From the IMG/VR virus record IMGVR_UViG_3300003322_000846, positions 1 through 27,078 of that record: a stretch of DNA of 27,078 nt. One strand, 5' to 3'. The stretch is from a virus. The notes under the pieces are model-generated. The model saw only the letters and a program-made list of their open reading frames with translations. It searched no databases and had not been told where the DNA came from. Shown piece after piece: positions 12,423 through 20,000 of the stretch. The position numbers were made by a program, and so were the translations under genes. The stretch's first letter is position 1. The number at the start of each line of letters is the position of its first letter.

Positions 12423-13892
12423 ATGGAAACGCAGGTCGTGGCCACCAACAGTCAGGCGAAGATCGTGCACCTGCGCGGCAGCATCACCACCGTCTGCGGC
12501 GCCACCACGTTCCGCAAGGCCAACGCCGTCCAACTGGAGACCGCCAAGCGCTGCGCCCGCTGTTTCCCCGAAGCCGCCGCTGCGGCACCCAAGACGACGA
12601 GCCGCAAGCCCGCCGCCCCGAAGGCCGCTTCCCTCCCGCAGCAGCCGGCCCCGGTCGCTGAGGCCGCCCCGGCGGAGGACCGCTGGGTGTACCGCCTCTC
12701 CTACGCGCAGCTGGAGGCGAGCCGCGAGAAGTTCACCAAGATCAACGACCGCGCGGCCAAGAAGGGCCTTACCGGTTCCTGGGGCTTCACCAGCGTGGAG
12801 CGCCGGGTGGAGACGCAGACACACCCCGCGACCGGCTTCCCCGTGGAGCGCGTCTACTACGAGTGCACCATCGGCGGCAGCGCCCCCGCCTTCGAGGGGT
12901 GGCAGTTCATCGGCACCCTCGACTGGGACGAGTACGCGGGCCTCATCGTGCGTGCGCTCCCCGGTGCGCCCGCCATCCAGCGGGACAACCTCCGTCAGGG
13001 GTGGTGCGACCACTGCAAGACAACGCGTATCCGCCGGACGACGTACGTGGTGCGCGACACCAGCAACGGCGCGCAGCTCCAGGTGGGCGGCTCGTGCATC
13101 AAGGACTTCACCGGCTGGGCGGGCAACGTGGCGTGGCTGGAGAAGCAGCTCCCCTCCCAGTCCGGAGAGGAGTGGTTCGGGCAAGCCGGCCACGTCGACT
13201 ACACGCCCTCGGCCGTCCTGGCGACCGCGTGGGCGGTCATCAAGCAGCATGGATTCGTCCCCGCTTCCCACCACGACAAGACCACCACCCGCACGCTGGT
13301 GGACATGGCGCTCTACCCCAACACCAAGAACGCCAAGGAGGAGGCGTTCGCCCGCTCCCTGAGGCCCCTTGCGAAGGAAGCCGCCGGCCGCGCGGAGGAG
13401 ATCAAGGCGTTCGTCCTCTCCGACGCGTTCGGAGGTGACAGCGACTACGTCCTCAACCTCAAGGCGGCGGCGGCCGGCGAGCGGGTGTCACCGCGCAACT
13501 TCGGCCTCCTGGTGTCCGCTCCGCAGGCGTACGCGCGTCACCTGGAGCGCACCCTGATCCGGGAGAAGCAGGCGGCGGATGACGCCGGATCGCAGTGGAT
13601 CGGTACGGCTCCGGACAAGGCGCAGGGGGTCAAGGGTTCGCGCCTGGAGGTGGAGGTGACCATGCGCAGCCTCCGCTACATCCAGGGGGACTACGGGGTC
13701 TCCACGCTCTACGTGATGACCGACGGGAGCGGGAACGTCCTCAAGTGGTTCGCGTCGGACGACAAGCTCGGCGAGCGGGAGGGCGCCCGGTTCCTCATCC
13801 GGGGCACCGTCAAGGCACACGAGGAGTACCACGGCGTCCGGCAGACCGTACTGACCCGGTGCACCGTGCTGAAGACCCTCCCCACCGAGTAA
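12423..13892 (+). CDS. Zinc-ribbon and OB-like nucleic-acid-binding candidate (489 aa)
   Basis: A 489-residue protein with three parts. Residues 1-49 have the pattern of a small zinc ribbon (H16, C25, C44, C47). A flexible Ala/Pro/Lys linker follows (50-85). The core starts at DRWVYRLSYAQLEASREKF and includes a second Cys site (C195-x2-C198, then C225 in VGGSCIKDFTG). Residues about 405-485 alternate strands in the manner of an OB fold (SRLEVEVTMRSL; LYVMTDGSGNVLKWFA; RFLIRGTVKAHEEYHGVRQT). I recognise similar proteins in actinophages and their hosts but know of no proven function. Binding of single-stranded DNA or RNA fits best. The ATG has GAAGGA (12411-12416) six bases before it. It has its own promoter (P2) and a strong terminator after it, so it is a self-contained unit. 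Confidence 0.7.
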   Translation: METQVVATNSQAKIVHLRGSITTVCGATTFRKANAVQLETAKRCARCFPEAAAAAPKTTSRKPAAPKAASLPQQPAPVAEAAPAEDRWVYRLSYAQLEASREKFTKINDRAAKKGLTGSWGFTSVERRVETQTHPATGFPVERVYYECTIGGSAPAFEGWQFIGTLDWDEYAGLIVRALPGAPAIQRDNLRQGWCDHCKTTRIRRTTYVVRDTSNGAQLQVGGSCIKDFTGWAGNVAWLEKQLPSQSGEEWFGQAGHVDYTPSAVLATAWAVIKQHGFVPASHHDKTTTRTLVDMALYPNTKNAKEEAFARSLRPLAKEAAGRAEEIKAFVLSDAFGGDSDYVLNLKAAAAGERVSPRNFGLLVSAPQAYARHLERTLIREKQAADDAGSQWIGTAPDKAQGVKGSRLEVEVTMRSLRYIQGDYGVSTLYVMTDGSGNVLKWFASDDKLGEREGARFLIRGTVKAHEEYHGVRQTVLTRCTVLKTLPTE

Positions 13893-13900
13893 CCACCCAC

Positions 13901-13932
13901 GAGGCCACCCACCCACCCGGGTGGGTGGCCTC
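13901..13932 (+). terminator. 14-bp terminator related to the capsid-leader palindrome
   Basis: GAGGCCACCCACCC (13901-13914) pairs perfectly with GGGTGGGTGGCCTC (13919-13932) around the loop ACCC. CTCTTCC follows, a weak pyrimidine tract. It ends eight bases before the next ribosome site. It shares CCACCCGGGTGGGTGG (13913-13928) with 59-74. Confidence 0.75.
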
Positions 13933-13953
13933 TCTCTTCCTGGAGTGCCCCTC

Positions 13954-14607
13954 ATGCTGTACGGCATCTACGTCCCCACCGCCCGCACGCCCGTCGCCGG
14001 CCTCGACCTGGAGCGCTTCCCCTCCCGCGAGCAGGCCGAACGTGAGCTGCGGCGCCGCACCCTGACGGGCGCCAGTACGACCTGGTACGTGCGCGACCGG
14101 TCCGAGCGCTCCCACCGGCGCACCCGGAGAACGCAGGTGTGGGACGCGGCCGATGACACCAACTACATGCGCGTCTTCCTGCGCTACGCCTCCGACCCCG
14201 TCCCCTCCCTCCTCGACGTCCCCGATGAGGAATGGATCGTCGAGCCGGGGCGCAACCGGCCCCAGGTCATCCGTCTGCCGTGGGAGGAGGTCCCCGGGGA
14301 GACGATCACCCTGCGCACGAACGGTGTCCGCATCCGGCCTTCCGCCGCGTCCCCTCAGAACCCGCCTGAGCGCCCCGCGCGCGCTGCGCGCACCACAACC
14401 CCTGCGCCCGTCCCGCAGGCGCTCCCAGCGGCGCGGGGGGTGTGTGCAGCGTGCTACCAGGAACGCACTGCCGCCGGTACGTGCGGCTGCGCGGGAAACG
14501 CCGGTGACGTCCCTGTCACCCTGCACCGTCCCTCCCGTACCGGATGGGAGCAGTGCGACGCATGCGGACGGGCGGCCACCGCCTACGCCCGCTGCGGCTG
14601 CTCCTGA
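13954..14607 (+). CDS. Hypothetical protein with twin CxxC-x9-CxC motifs (217 aa)
   Basis: A 217-residue protein. Residues 1-130 form an unrecognised alpha/beta domain (MLYGIYVPTARTPVAGLDLE; helix FPSREQAERELRRRTL; then acidic strands up to TLRTNGVRIRP). A Pro/Ala linker spans about 131-160. The end has two small metal-site motifs with the same spacing: C164-x2-C167-x9-C177-x-C179 and C201-x2-C204-x9-C214-x-C216. Each looks like a zinc knuckle. TGGAG (13941-13945) lies eight bases before the ATG. The long linker and paired knuckles suggest nucleic-acid or protein binding. No function is known to me. Confidence 0.65.
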   Translation: MLYGIYVPTARTPVAGLDLERFPSREQAERELRRRTLTGASTTWYVRDRSERSHRRTRRTQVWDAADDTNYMRVFLRYASDPVPSLLDVPDEEWIVEPGRNRPQVIRLPWEEVPGETITLRTNGVRIRPSAASPQNPPERPARAARTTTPAPVPQALPAARGVCAACYQERTAAGTCGCAGNAGDVPVTLHRPSRTGWEQCDACGRAATAYARCGCS

Positions 14608-14641
14608 AAACGCTGTCACCGACACGAAAGGCATCACTCCC

Positions 14642-15031
14642 ATGACCACCGACTGGACGACCCTCCTCGCCACCCCGCGCACGGTCACCGTCCTGGACCA
14701 GAACGGCGAGCCGCGCGAGATCACCGTCACCCCGCGCGTACGGGACCGCGTGCGCGCGGGCCGGCGGCGTGTCACCGTGCACGTGCTGCCCCTCCTGCTG
14801 GACGAGGTCGCCGCCGTCGACCTCCGGTACCGGGCGTTCGCGGCCGACATGCTCCGGGCGGCGACGGTCGAACTGAGCGAGGACGCCATGCGGCACGTCG
14901 CCTCCCACCGCCGCGCAGGGCGCGTGCGCACGTCCTACAACGGGGAGGGGATCGTCCCCGTGACCGCCGTCCTCGAACTGGGTGAGCGGCTCTGGGACCA
15001 CTTCTTCGCCGCTGGCGGGGATGAGCGATAA
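14642..15031 (+). CDS. Hypothetical protein (129 aa)
   Basis: A 129-residue protein without a recognised family. It begins with beta-like sequence (PRTVTVLDQNGEPREITVTP), then a basic strand (RVRAGRRRVTVHVLPLLL) and helices (YRAFAADMLRAATVELSEDAMRHVASH; AVLELGERLWDHFFAAG). GAAAGG (14626-14631) precedes the ATG by ten bases. It follows the twin-knuckle gene by 34 bases with no terminator between, so the two are probably co-transcribed. Confidence 0.6.
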   Translation: MTTDWTTLLATPRTVTVLDQNGEPREITVTPRVRDRVRAGRRRVTVHVLPLLLDEVAAVDLRYRAFAADMLRAATVELSEDAMRHVASHRRAGRVRTSYNGEGIVPVTAVLELGERLWDHFFAAGGDER

Positions 15032-15100
15032 GAGGGGTTGTCGGTGCGGCGGGGGCGCGGCGCGTACGCGTCCTGGCCGGGGCGGGCGATGATCGTGCCC

Positions 15101-15250
15101 ATGAGTACCAACGCGACGATGGCCCTGATCGTCTGTGTCCTGGCGCTGATGGCGGCCGTGGTGCTGGTCGCGGGGATCTGGGCCACGGTGAAGATCGTGA
15201 AGACGCGCGCGGAGCACCAGGGAGTGCCAGCGGGTAAGCACCCCTCATGA
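15101..15250 (+). CDS. Very small membrane protein (49 aa)
   Basis: A 49-residue protein that is mostly one transmembrane helix (MALIVCVLALMAAVVLVAGI, about residues 7-26), followed by a basic amphipathic tail (WATVKIVKTRAEHQG). In-frame alternative starts are ATG 15089 and GTG 15095; none has a strong ribosome site. Its TGA overlaps the ATG of the gp10-like gene (ATGA), so its translation probably drives that of the next gene. No family is recognised. Confidence 0.55.
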   Translation: MSTNATMALIVCVLALMAAVVLVAGIWATVKIVKTRAEHQGVPAGKHPS

Positions 15251-15705
15251 GCCGGGTGGAGATCGAGATCGATGAGGCTGCGGTGGACCGCCTCCTGCGC
15301 TCCCCGGAAGGGGACGTGGGTCAGGCGGTCCGCCGCGTTGTGGTGGCGGCGCGCAACGTGGCGGTGGCGAAGGCGCCGGTGGACAACGGGCCACTGCGGG
15401 GGTCGCTGCGCACGGAGTTCGAGTACGGGTCGCGCTATGTGCGCGGGTGGGTGTACTCGAACCTGGAGTACGCGCTGTATGTGCACGAGGGCACAGGGAT
15501 CTACGGGCCGAAGGGGCGGCCGATCAAGCCGAAGCGCGGGCAGTATCTGGTGTTCGAGGCGCGCAACGCCCGCCGGACGCCGGGGGGGCGGGGAAATCTG
15601 GTGTTCGCGCGGCAGGTGCGCGGGCAGCGTCCGCAGCGGTTCCTGCTGGAGGCGCTGCGGGAGGTGTCGCCGTGGCCGGTGGACGATGCGGTGATCTACA
15701 CCTGA
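15247..15705 (+). CDS. HK97 gp10-like tail completion protein
   Basis: A 152-residue protein with the features of the HK97 gp10-like family, which acts in head-tail joining and tail completion. Seen in the sequence: helix VGQAVRRVVVAARNVAVAKAP, then PVDNGPLRGSLRTEF, a VYSNLEYALYVHEGTGIYGPKG strand-turn, and the ending VRGQRPQRFLLEAL. In this family the VD-x-G-x-L-R-x-S and Y-A-x-x-V-H-E-G-T motifs are typical. Its length fits the family. It is coupled to the upstream 49-residue gene by an ATGA overlap and has no good ribosome site of its own. It marks the return to the structural operon after the accessory block. Confidence 0.85.
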   Translation: MSRVEIEIDEAAVDRLLRSPEGDVGQAVRRVVVAARNVAVAKAPVDNGPLRGSLRTEFEYGSRYVRGWVYSNLEYALYVHEGTGIYGPKGRPIKPKRGQYLVFEARNARRTPGGRGNLVFARQVRGQRPQRFLLEALREVSPWPVDDAVIYT

Positions 15706-15726
15706 GGTGCTGGGCCGGGGTGCGGG

Positions 15727-15747
15727 GCGGCGTACCGGGTGCGCCGC
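15727..15747 (+). terminator. Weak hairpin before the chaperone genes
   Basis: GCGGCG (15727-15732) pairs with CGCCGC (15742-15747) around a 9-base loop. The sequence to its left (15718-15733, GGGTGCGGGGCGGCGT) copies the left arm of the terminator at 10672, but the right arm has decayed. It looks like a degenerate copy of that terminator. Confidence 0.35.
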
Positions 15748-15816
15748 ATGCGAACCCTCAGTGATCGGGTGGTTACTCTGGGCACACTTGCTGTCGCCCC
15801 TCGCAGGAGCTGCCCC

Positions 15817-16305
15817 ATGGCCACTGACTTCGTTCTGGACGCCGACACCGGTTACGACCCCGATGAACTCCCCCCGATCGCCGTGAAAATCGACGGCCGC
15901 GAGTACACCGCCTACCCCCCCAAGGACTCCCTCCCGATCCTCCTGTCGCGGCTCAGCGACGTGGAGACGCTGGAGCGCGATCCAGCGGCCCAGCAGGATC
16001 TGATCCGGCAGATCCTGCTGTCCGTGTTCGACTCCGCTACCACCCTGCTGCTGCTGGACCGGCTCATGGACATGAGCGACCGGAAGTTCACCCTGCGCTA
16101 CGTGCTGCACGTCGTGAACCTGGTGGGCGACTACTACCGGCCCCTCATGCAGGAGCACTACGAGGCGATGGGGGTGGACAACCCTCTGGGCACTCCCGCC
16201 AACCGTGAGGAGCGCCGCGCCCTGGAGCGCGGGCCGGCGAAGAAGACCGTGAAGAAGGCCGCGCCCAGGGCCGCCGCGCCCAGGGCCGCCGCGCGCGCGC
16301 GGTGA
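15817..16305 (+). CDS. Tail assembly chaperone, first protein
   Basis: A 162-residue protein placed two genes before the tape measure, as the first tail assembly chaperone normally is. It starts with an acidic stretch (VLDADTGYDPDELPP) and a short beta hairpin (IAVKIDGREYTAYPP). Helices follow (ILLSRLSDVETLERD, LIRQILLSVFDSATTLLLLDRLMD, LRYVLHVVNLVGDYYRPLM). The tail is low-complexity and basic (KKTVKKAAPRAAAPRAAARAR), produced partly by a 15-base tandem repeat. AGGAG (15805-15809) lies seven bases before the ATG; an earlier in-frame start at 15739 has no ribosome site. Assignment rests on position, helical content and the overlap with the next gene. Confidence 0.75.
   Translation: MATDFVLDADTGYDPDELPPIAVKIDGREYTAYPPKDSLPILLSRLSDVETLERDPAAQQDLIRQILLSVFDSATTLLLLDRLMDMSDRKFTLRYVLHVVNLVGDYYRPLMQEHYEAMGVDNPLGTPANREERRALERGPAKKTVKKAAPRAAAPRAAARAR
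16261..16290 (+). repeat. Two tandem 15-base repeats at the end of chaperone 1
   Basis: GCGCCCAGGGCCGCC occurs twice in tandem (16261-16275 and 16276-16290) and is followed by a GC dinucleotide run up to the stop. It encodes the repeated APRAA. It lies in the zone where phages often shift frame between the two chaperones. Confidence 0.9.
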
Positions 16306-16883
16306 ACCCTCCCGCGCGGGCGGCGTTCGGCCCCGTGGACGGGGGGTACCTCCCCTTCACGGTCGACGGCCGTCCCTACGCCCTGGACGTCCCGCACGAC
16401 GGGCGCCTCCTGGCGGGGTGGGCGGCGGACGGACGCTGGATCGAGCTGGTTCCCGGCTGTCTGCACCCCGACTACGCGCGGGAGTTCACCGACCGCCTCG
16501 TCCACCCCACCGATCCCCTCGGCCTGCGCGCGTGCCACCAGATCGCGCTGGGCCTGGCGGAGGAGGTGTACGGGGTGCCGTGGTGGGCGGCGGCGCGGCT
16601 GTGCGTGACGGCGCGGGAAGGGTGGCGCTACTTCGGGGCGTGGTGTGTCCAGCACGGGGTCAACCTGTCCGGTGAGCCCGCGCACCGGGTGGTGTCGGCC
16701 GCTCTGGCGTGGATCGCGTCCCGGGTGGAGGACGAGAAGGAGGCGCGGAAGGTGGAGAACGACATCTTCCTCCCGCCCAAGCCCACGGGGAAGCGGCGTA
16801 TGAAAGCCGCTCCCGGGTTCTCCCCGCAGGAGCAGGCGGCGGCGTTCGAGGCGGCGATGGCGGCGCTGGGTCCGGGAGGGTGA
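16302..16883 (+). CDS. Tail assembly chaperone, second protein
   Basis: A 193-residue protein in the -1 frame relative to the first chaperone, overlapping it by GTGA (16302-16305). It has a beta start (GGYLPFTVDGRPYALDVPHDGR) and a helical middle rich in Trp (GLAEEVYGVPWWAAARLCVTAREGWRYFGAWCVQHG). The end is charged and helical (EDEKEARKVENDIFLP; SPQEQAAAFEAAMAAL). The -1 frame is open from 16209, so a fusion by frameshift is possible, but no standard slippery heptamer is present. GTG initiation by coupling is equally likely. Position directly before the tape measure supports the role. Confidence 0.7.
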   Translation: MNPPARAAFGPVDGGYLPFTVDGRPYALDVPHDGRLLAGWAADGRWIELVPGCLHPDYAREFTDRLVHPTDPLGLRACHQIALGLAEEVYGVPWWAAARLCVTAREGWRYFGAWCVQHGVNLSGEPAHRVVSAALAWIASRVEDEKEARKVENDIFLPPKPTGKRRMKAAPGFSPQEQAAAFEAAMAALGPGG

Positions 16884-17090
16884 CGGCCCGGCGAGCAGAC
16901 CAGCCCATGCCGGGCCGCCGCGCCCTCTGTCGGATGACGGCGCCCGGCCACCTTAGAAGGCGGCTGTCCTCCCCGCCAACCCACATCACGCCCTGTAGCC
17001 TGGCGATTACGAGAAGTGAAAGCCGCTGGTTAGTGGACCGGGCTCGATGAACCACCTGTCTCGGGTGGTTCACCATGCCCGGGAGGACGA
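16884..17090 (+). other. Leader of the tape measure gene with a hairpin
   Basis: This 207-base gap holds no convincing gene. A hairpin lies at 17048-17072: TGAACCACC pairs with GGTGGTTCA over nine perfect base pairs around TGTCTCG. A -10-like TAGCCT (16996-17001) occurs without a clear -35. The hairpin ends 10 bases before the ribosome site GGAGG (17082-17086) of the tape measure gene, so it may set its translation or mark an RNA 5' end. Confidence 0.45.
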
Positions 17091-20000
17091 GTGGCAGGTG
17101 AGGTCGGCCGCGCGTCCGTCGTGGTCTCCGCCGACGTCGGCACTTTCTCCACCCAGCTCCGCCAGGAACTGCGCACCGCCGGCCGCAACGCGGGCCAGGC
17201 GTTCGACGACGCCCTCCAGAGTTCCCTGCGCAACGCCGGCCGCGACGCGGGACGTACCGTCACCCGGGACCTGCGCGCCGCCCTGCGCGGTGTCTCCGCC
17301 ACCGTGCGCGTCGACCCCGACACCACCCGCTTCCAGCGGGACGTCACCCGGGACCTGCGCGCCCTGACCGCCGTGGCGCTGCGCGTCACCCCCGACACCG
17401 ACACCTTCCGCACCGACCTGGCCCGCCAGCTCCGCAGCCTGGCTGCGGTCACCGTTCCCGTCGAGCCCGACACCACCCGCTTCCGGGCCGTCATGGACCG
17501 CCAGCTCCGGGGCCTGTCCGCCACCGTCCGCATCACCCCCGACCTCACCCGGTTCCAGGCGGACCTGCGCGCCGGCCTGCGGACGTTCGCCGCCCCCGTC
17601 CGCGTCACCCCCGACATCCCGCGCTTCCTCTCCGAGCTGGAAGCGGGGGTGCGCACCCTCAGCCCCGAGGTGCGCATCGTCCCCGACATGGTGCGTTTCG
17701 CCGCCCTCATCCAGGCGGGCCTGCGCACCTTCACCGCCACCGTCCGCATCACCCCCGACATCGCCCGCTTCCGCACCGCCCTGCGCCAGGGACTGCGCGG
17801 GGTGGAAGCCACTGTGCGCGTCACCCCCGACCTGGCGCGCTTCCGCTCCTCCCTGGTCGCCCAGATCCGCAGTCTGGGCGCCGTCCAGGTGCGTGTGGAG
17901 CCGGACATCCGCCGCTTCCAGGCCGCTATGCGCCGCCAGCTCCGGGGCATCGACCCCATCCGCGTCCCCGTGGTCCCCGACACCGCCGGATTCCTGCGCG
18001 CCCTGCGCCGCCTGGACCCCCCGCCGATCCGTGTCCGCGTGCAGACGGACACCGACGCCGACGCCCTCGGACGCGGCCTCAACCGCCTCGTCGACGGCCT
18101 CAACAACAGCAACGGCGCAGCGGGCGGCGCGGCCGGCGGCTTCGCGCGGCTGGGCGGAGCGATGGGACCGCTCATCGCCACAGCGGGCTCCCTCGTGGGA
18201 GCCCTCGCTCCCGTGGTCGGCATCCTCGCCGCCGCCCCGGCCGCGCTGGTCGGCTCCATCGCCGCGTTCGGCGCGCTGCGCCTGGCGACCGCCGGCCTGG
18301 GCGAGGCGTTCGGCTCGGCCCTGAACGACAACGCCAAGAAGTTCCAGGAGACCCTCAAGGGCCTCACCCCCGCAGCGCAGGCCGCGGCCAAGGAGATCCG
18401 CTCCCTCAAACCCGCTTTCGACGACCTCCGCGCCGACGCCCAGGCCGCGTTCCTCACTCCGCTCAGCGGACAGTTCACCGCCGCCGCGCGCGCCGCCGCA
18501 CCCCTGCGCACCGCTCTGCTGTCGACCGCCACCGCATGGGGGCAGATCGCCCGCGCCTCCCTGCGGGCGGCGACGTCGCAGGGCTCGGTGGCCAACCTCC
18601 AGTCCGTGTTCGGCGCGGTGAACCAGGGCCTGACAGCCATTGCGCGCGGTATCGGTCCGGTGATCAGCGGCCTGATCGAGATGGCCGGGGTGATCTCCCA
18701 GGCGTTCGGGACGCAGGTCGCGGCCGGCATCCAGAACGCTCTGACCGCCTTCGGGAACTTCCTCACCACCGCCTCCCGCAGCGGCCAGGCCATCGCGTGG
18801 GTGCAGGGCGCCGTCACCGTGTTCCGCCAACTGGGCGTCATCGTCGCGAACATCGGCTCCATCATCGGCTCCTTCCTGGGGGCGATGTCCACGACCGGGG
18901 CGGGCATCCTCATCGTCTTCCAGCAGCTCACCGGGGCGCTGGCGGACTTCTTCCGTACCGCCGCCGCGCAGTCGGCGCTGTCGGCGCTGTTCGGGCTGTT
19001 CGGGGCGCTCGCCAACGCCCTCACGGGAGCGGTGCTGCCCGCTCTGTCGGCGCTCCTGACCGCACTGGCTCCGGTGATCACGACGCTGAGCAACGCGCTC
19101 ACCCCCGTGATCCAGGAGCTGGGGACGCTCCTGGGCGCGGTTTTGACGGCGGCGCTCCAGACCGTGGTGCCGCTCCTCCAGCCGCTGGCCGACATCGTGG
19201 CCAACCTCCTGGCCGCTCTCACCCCGCTGCTGCCCGTCCTCACCGAGGTGGCCGTTCAGCTCGGCAACGAGCTGGGGCGCGCGGTCCAGAGCCTGGTGCC
19301 GCTCCTCACCGCGCTCGGGACGGCCGTGGTGCAGGTGGTGGCCGCGTTCGTCCCCCTCGTGGGGCAGATCCTCCAGGCCCTGCTGCCCGTCCTGCCGCCC
19401 GTGGTCGACGCGTTCTCCGCCCTCGTCCAAGCGCTCGTTCCCCTGCTCGGGCCGGTCGCTGACCTGGTCTCCGCGTTCGCGCCGCTGCTCGCGCTGTTCA
19501 TCCAGATCGCCGCCCCCATCCTCAAGGTGGCCGCCTCGTTCGCGTCCTGGGTGATCATCCAGGCCATCGTGCCGATGATCTCCGCCATCGTCTCCGCCCT
19601 GGTGGCCCTCACGAACGTCCTCACCACCGTGGTGTCGGCCATCGCGAGTTTCGTGCAGCAGGTCATCACCTGGTTCCAGAACCTGTACAACATCCTCGTC
19701 GGCAACAGCATCATCCCCGACCTGATCAACGCGATCATCCAGTGGTTCACGCAGCTCCCCGGCCAGGTGCTCGCGATCGTCACCGGGTTCGTGACCAGCG
19801 TCATCAGCGCCTTCACCAGCCTGGCCACCTCCGTGATCACGACGGTGTCCACTTTCGTGACATCGATCGTCACGTTCTTCGCCTCCCTGCCGGGGCGCAC
19901 GGTGGCGGTCCTGTCCAGCCTCGCCGGCCTGCTGGTCGGGGTGTTCAGCAACGCAGTCACCTCCGCCCTGAACACCGCCCGCAACCTGGGCAACGCGATC

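Noticed and set aside
15038-15100. TTG 15038 as start of the 49-residue membrane protein
   Set aside because: The ribosome-like AGAGGGG touches the TTG and the added residues are Arg/Gly-rich without coding character.
16991-17072. Possible tRNA in the gap before the tape measure gene
   Set aside because: No acceptor stem, anticodon arm or T-loop can be laid out; only the 9-bp hairpin is real.
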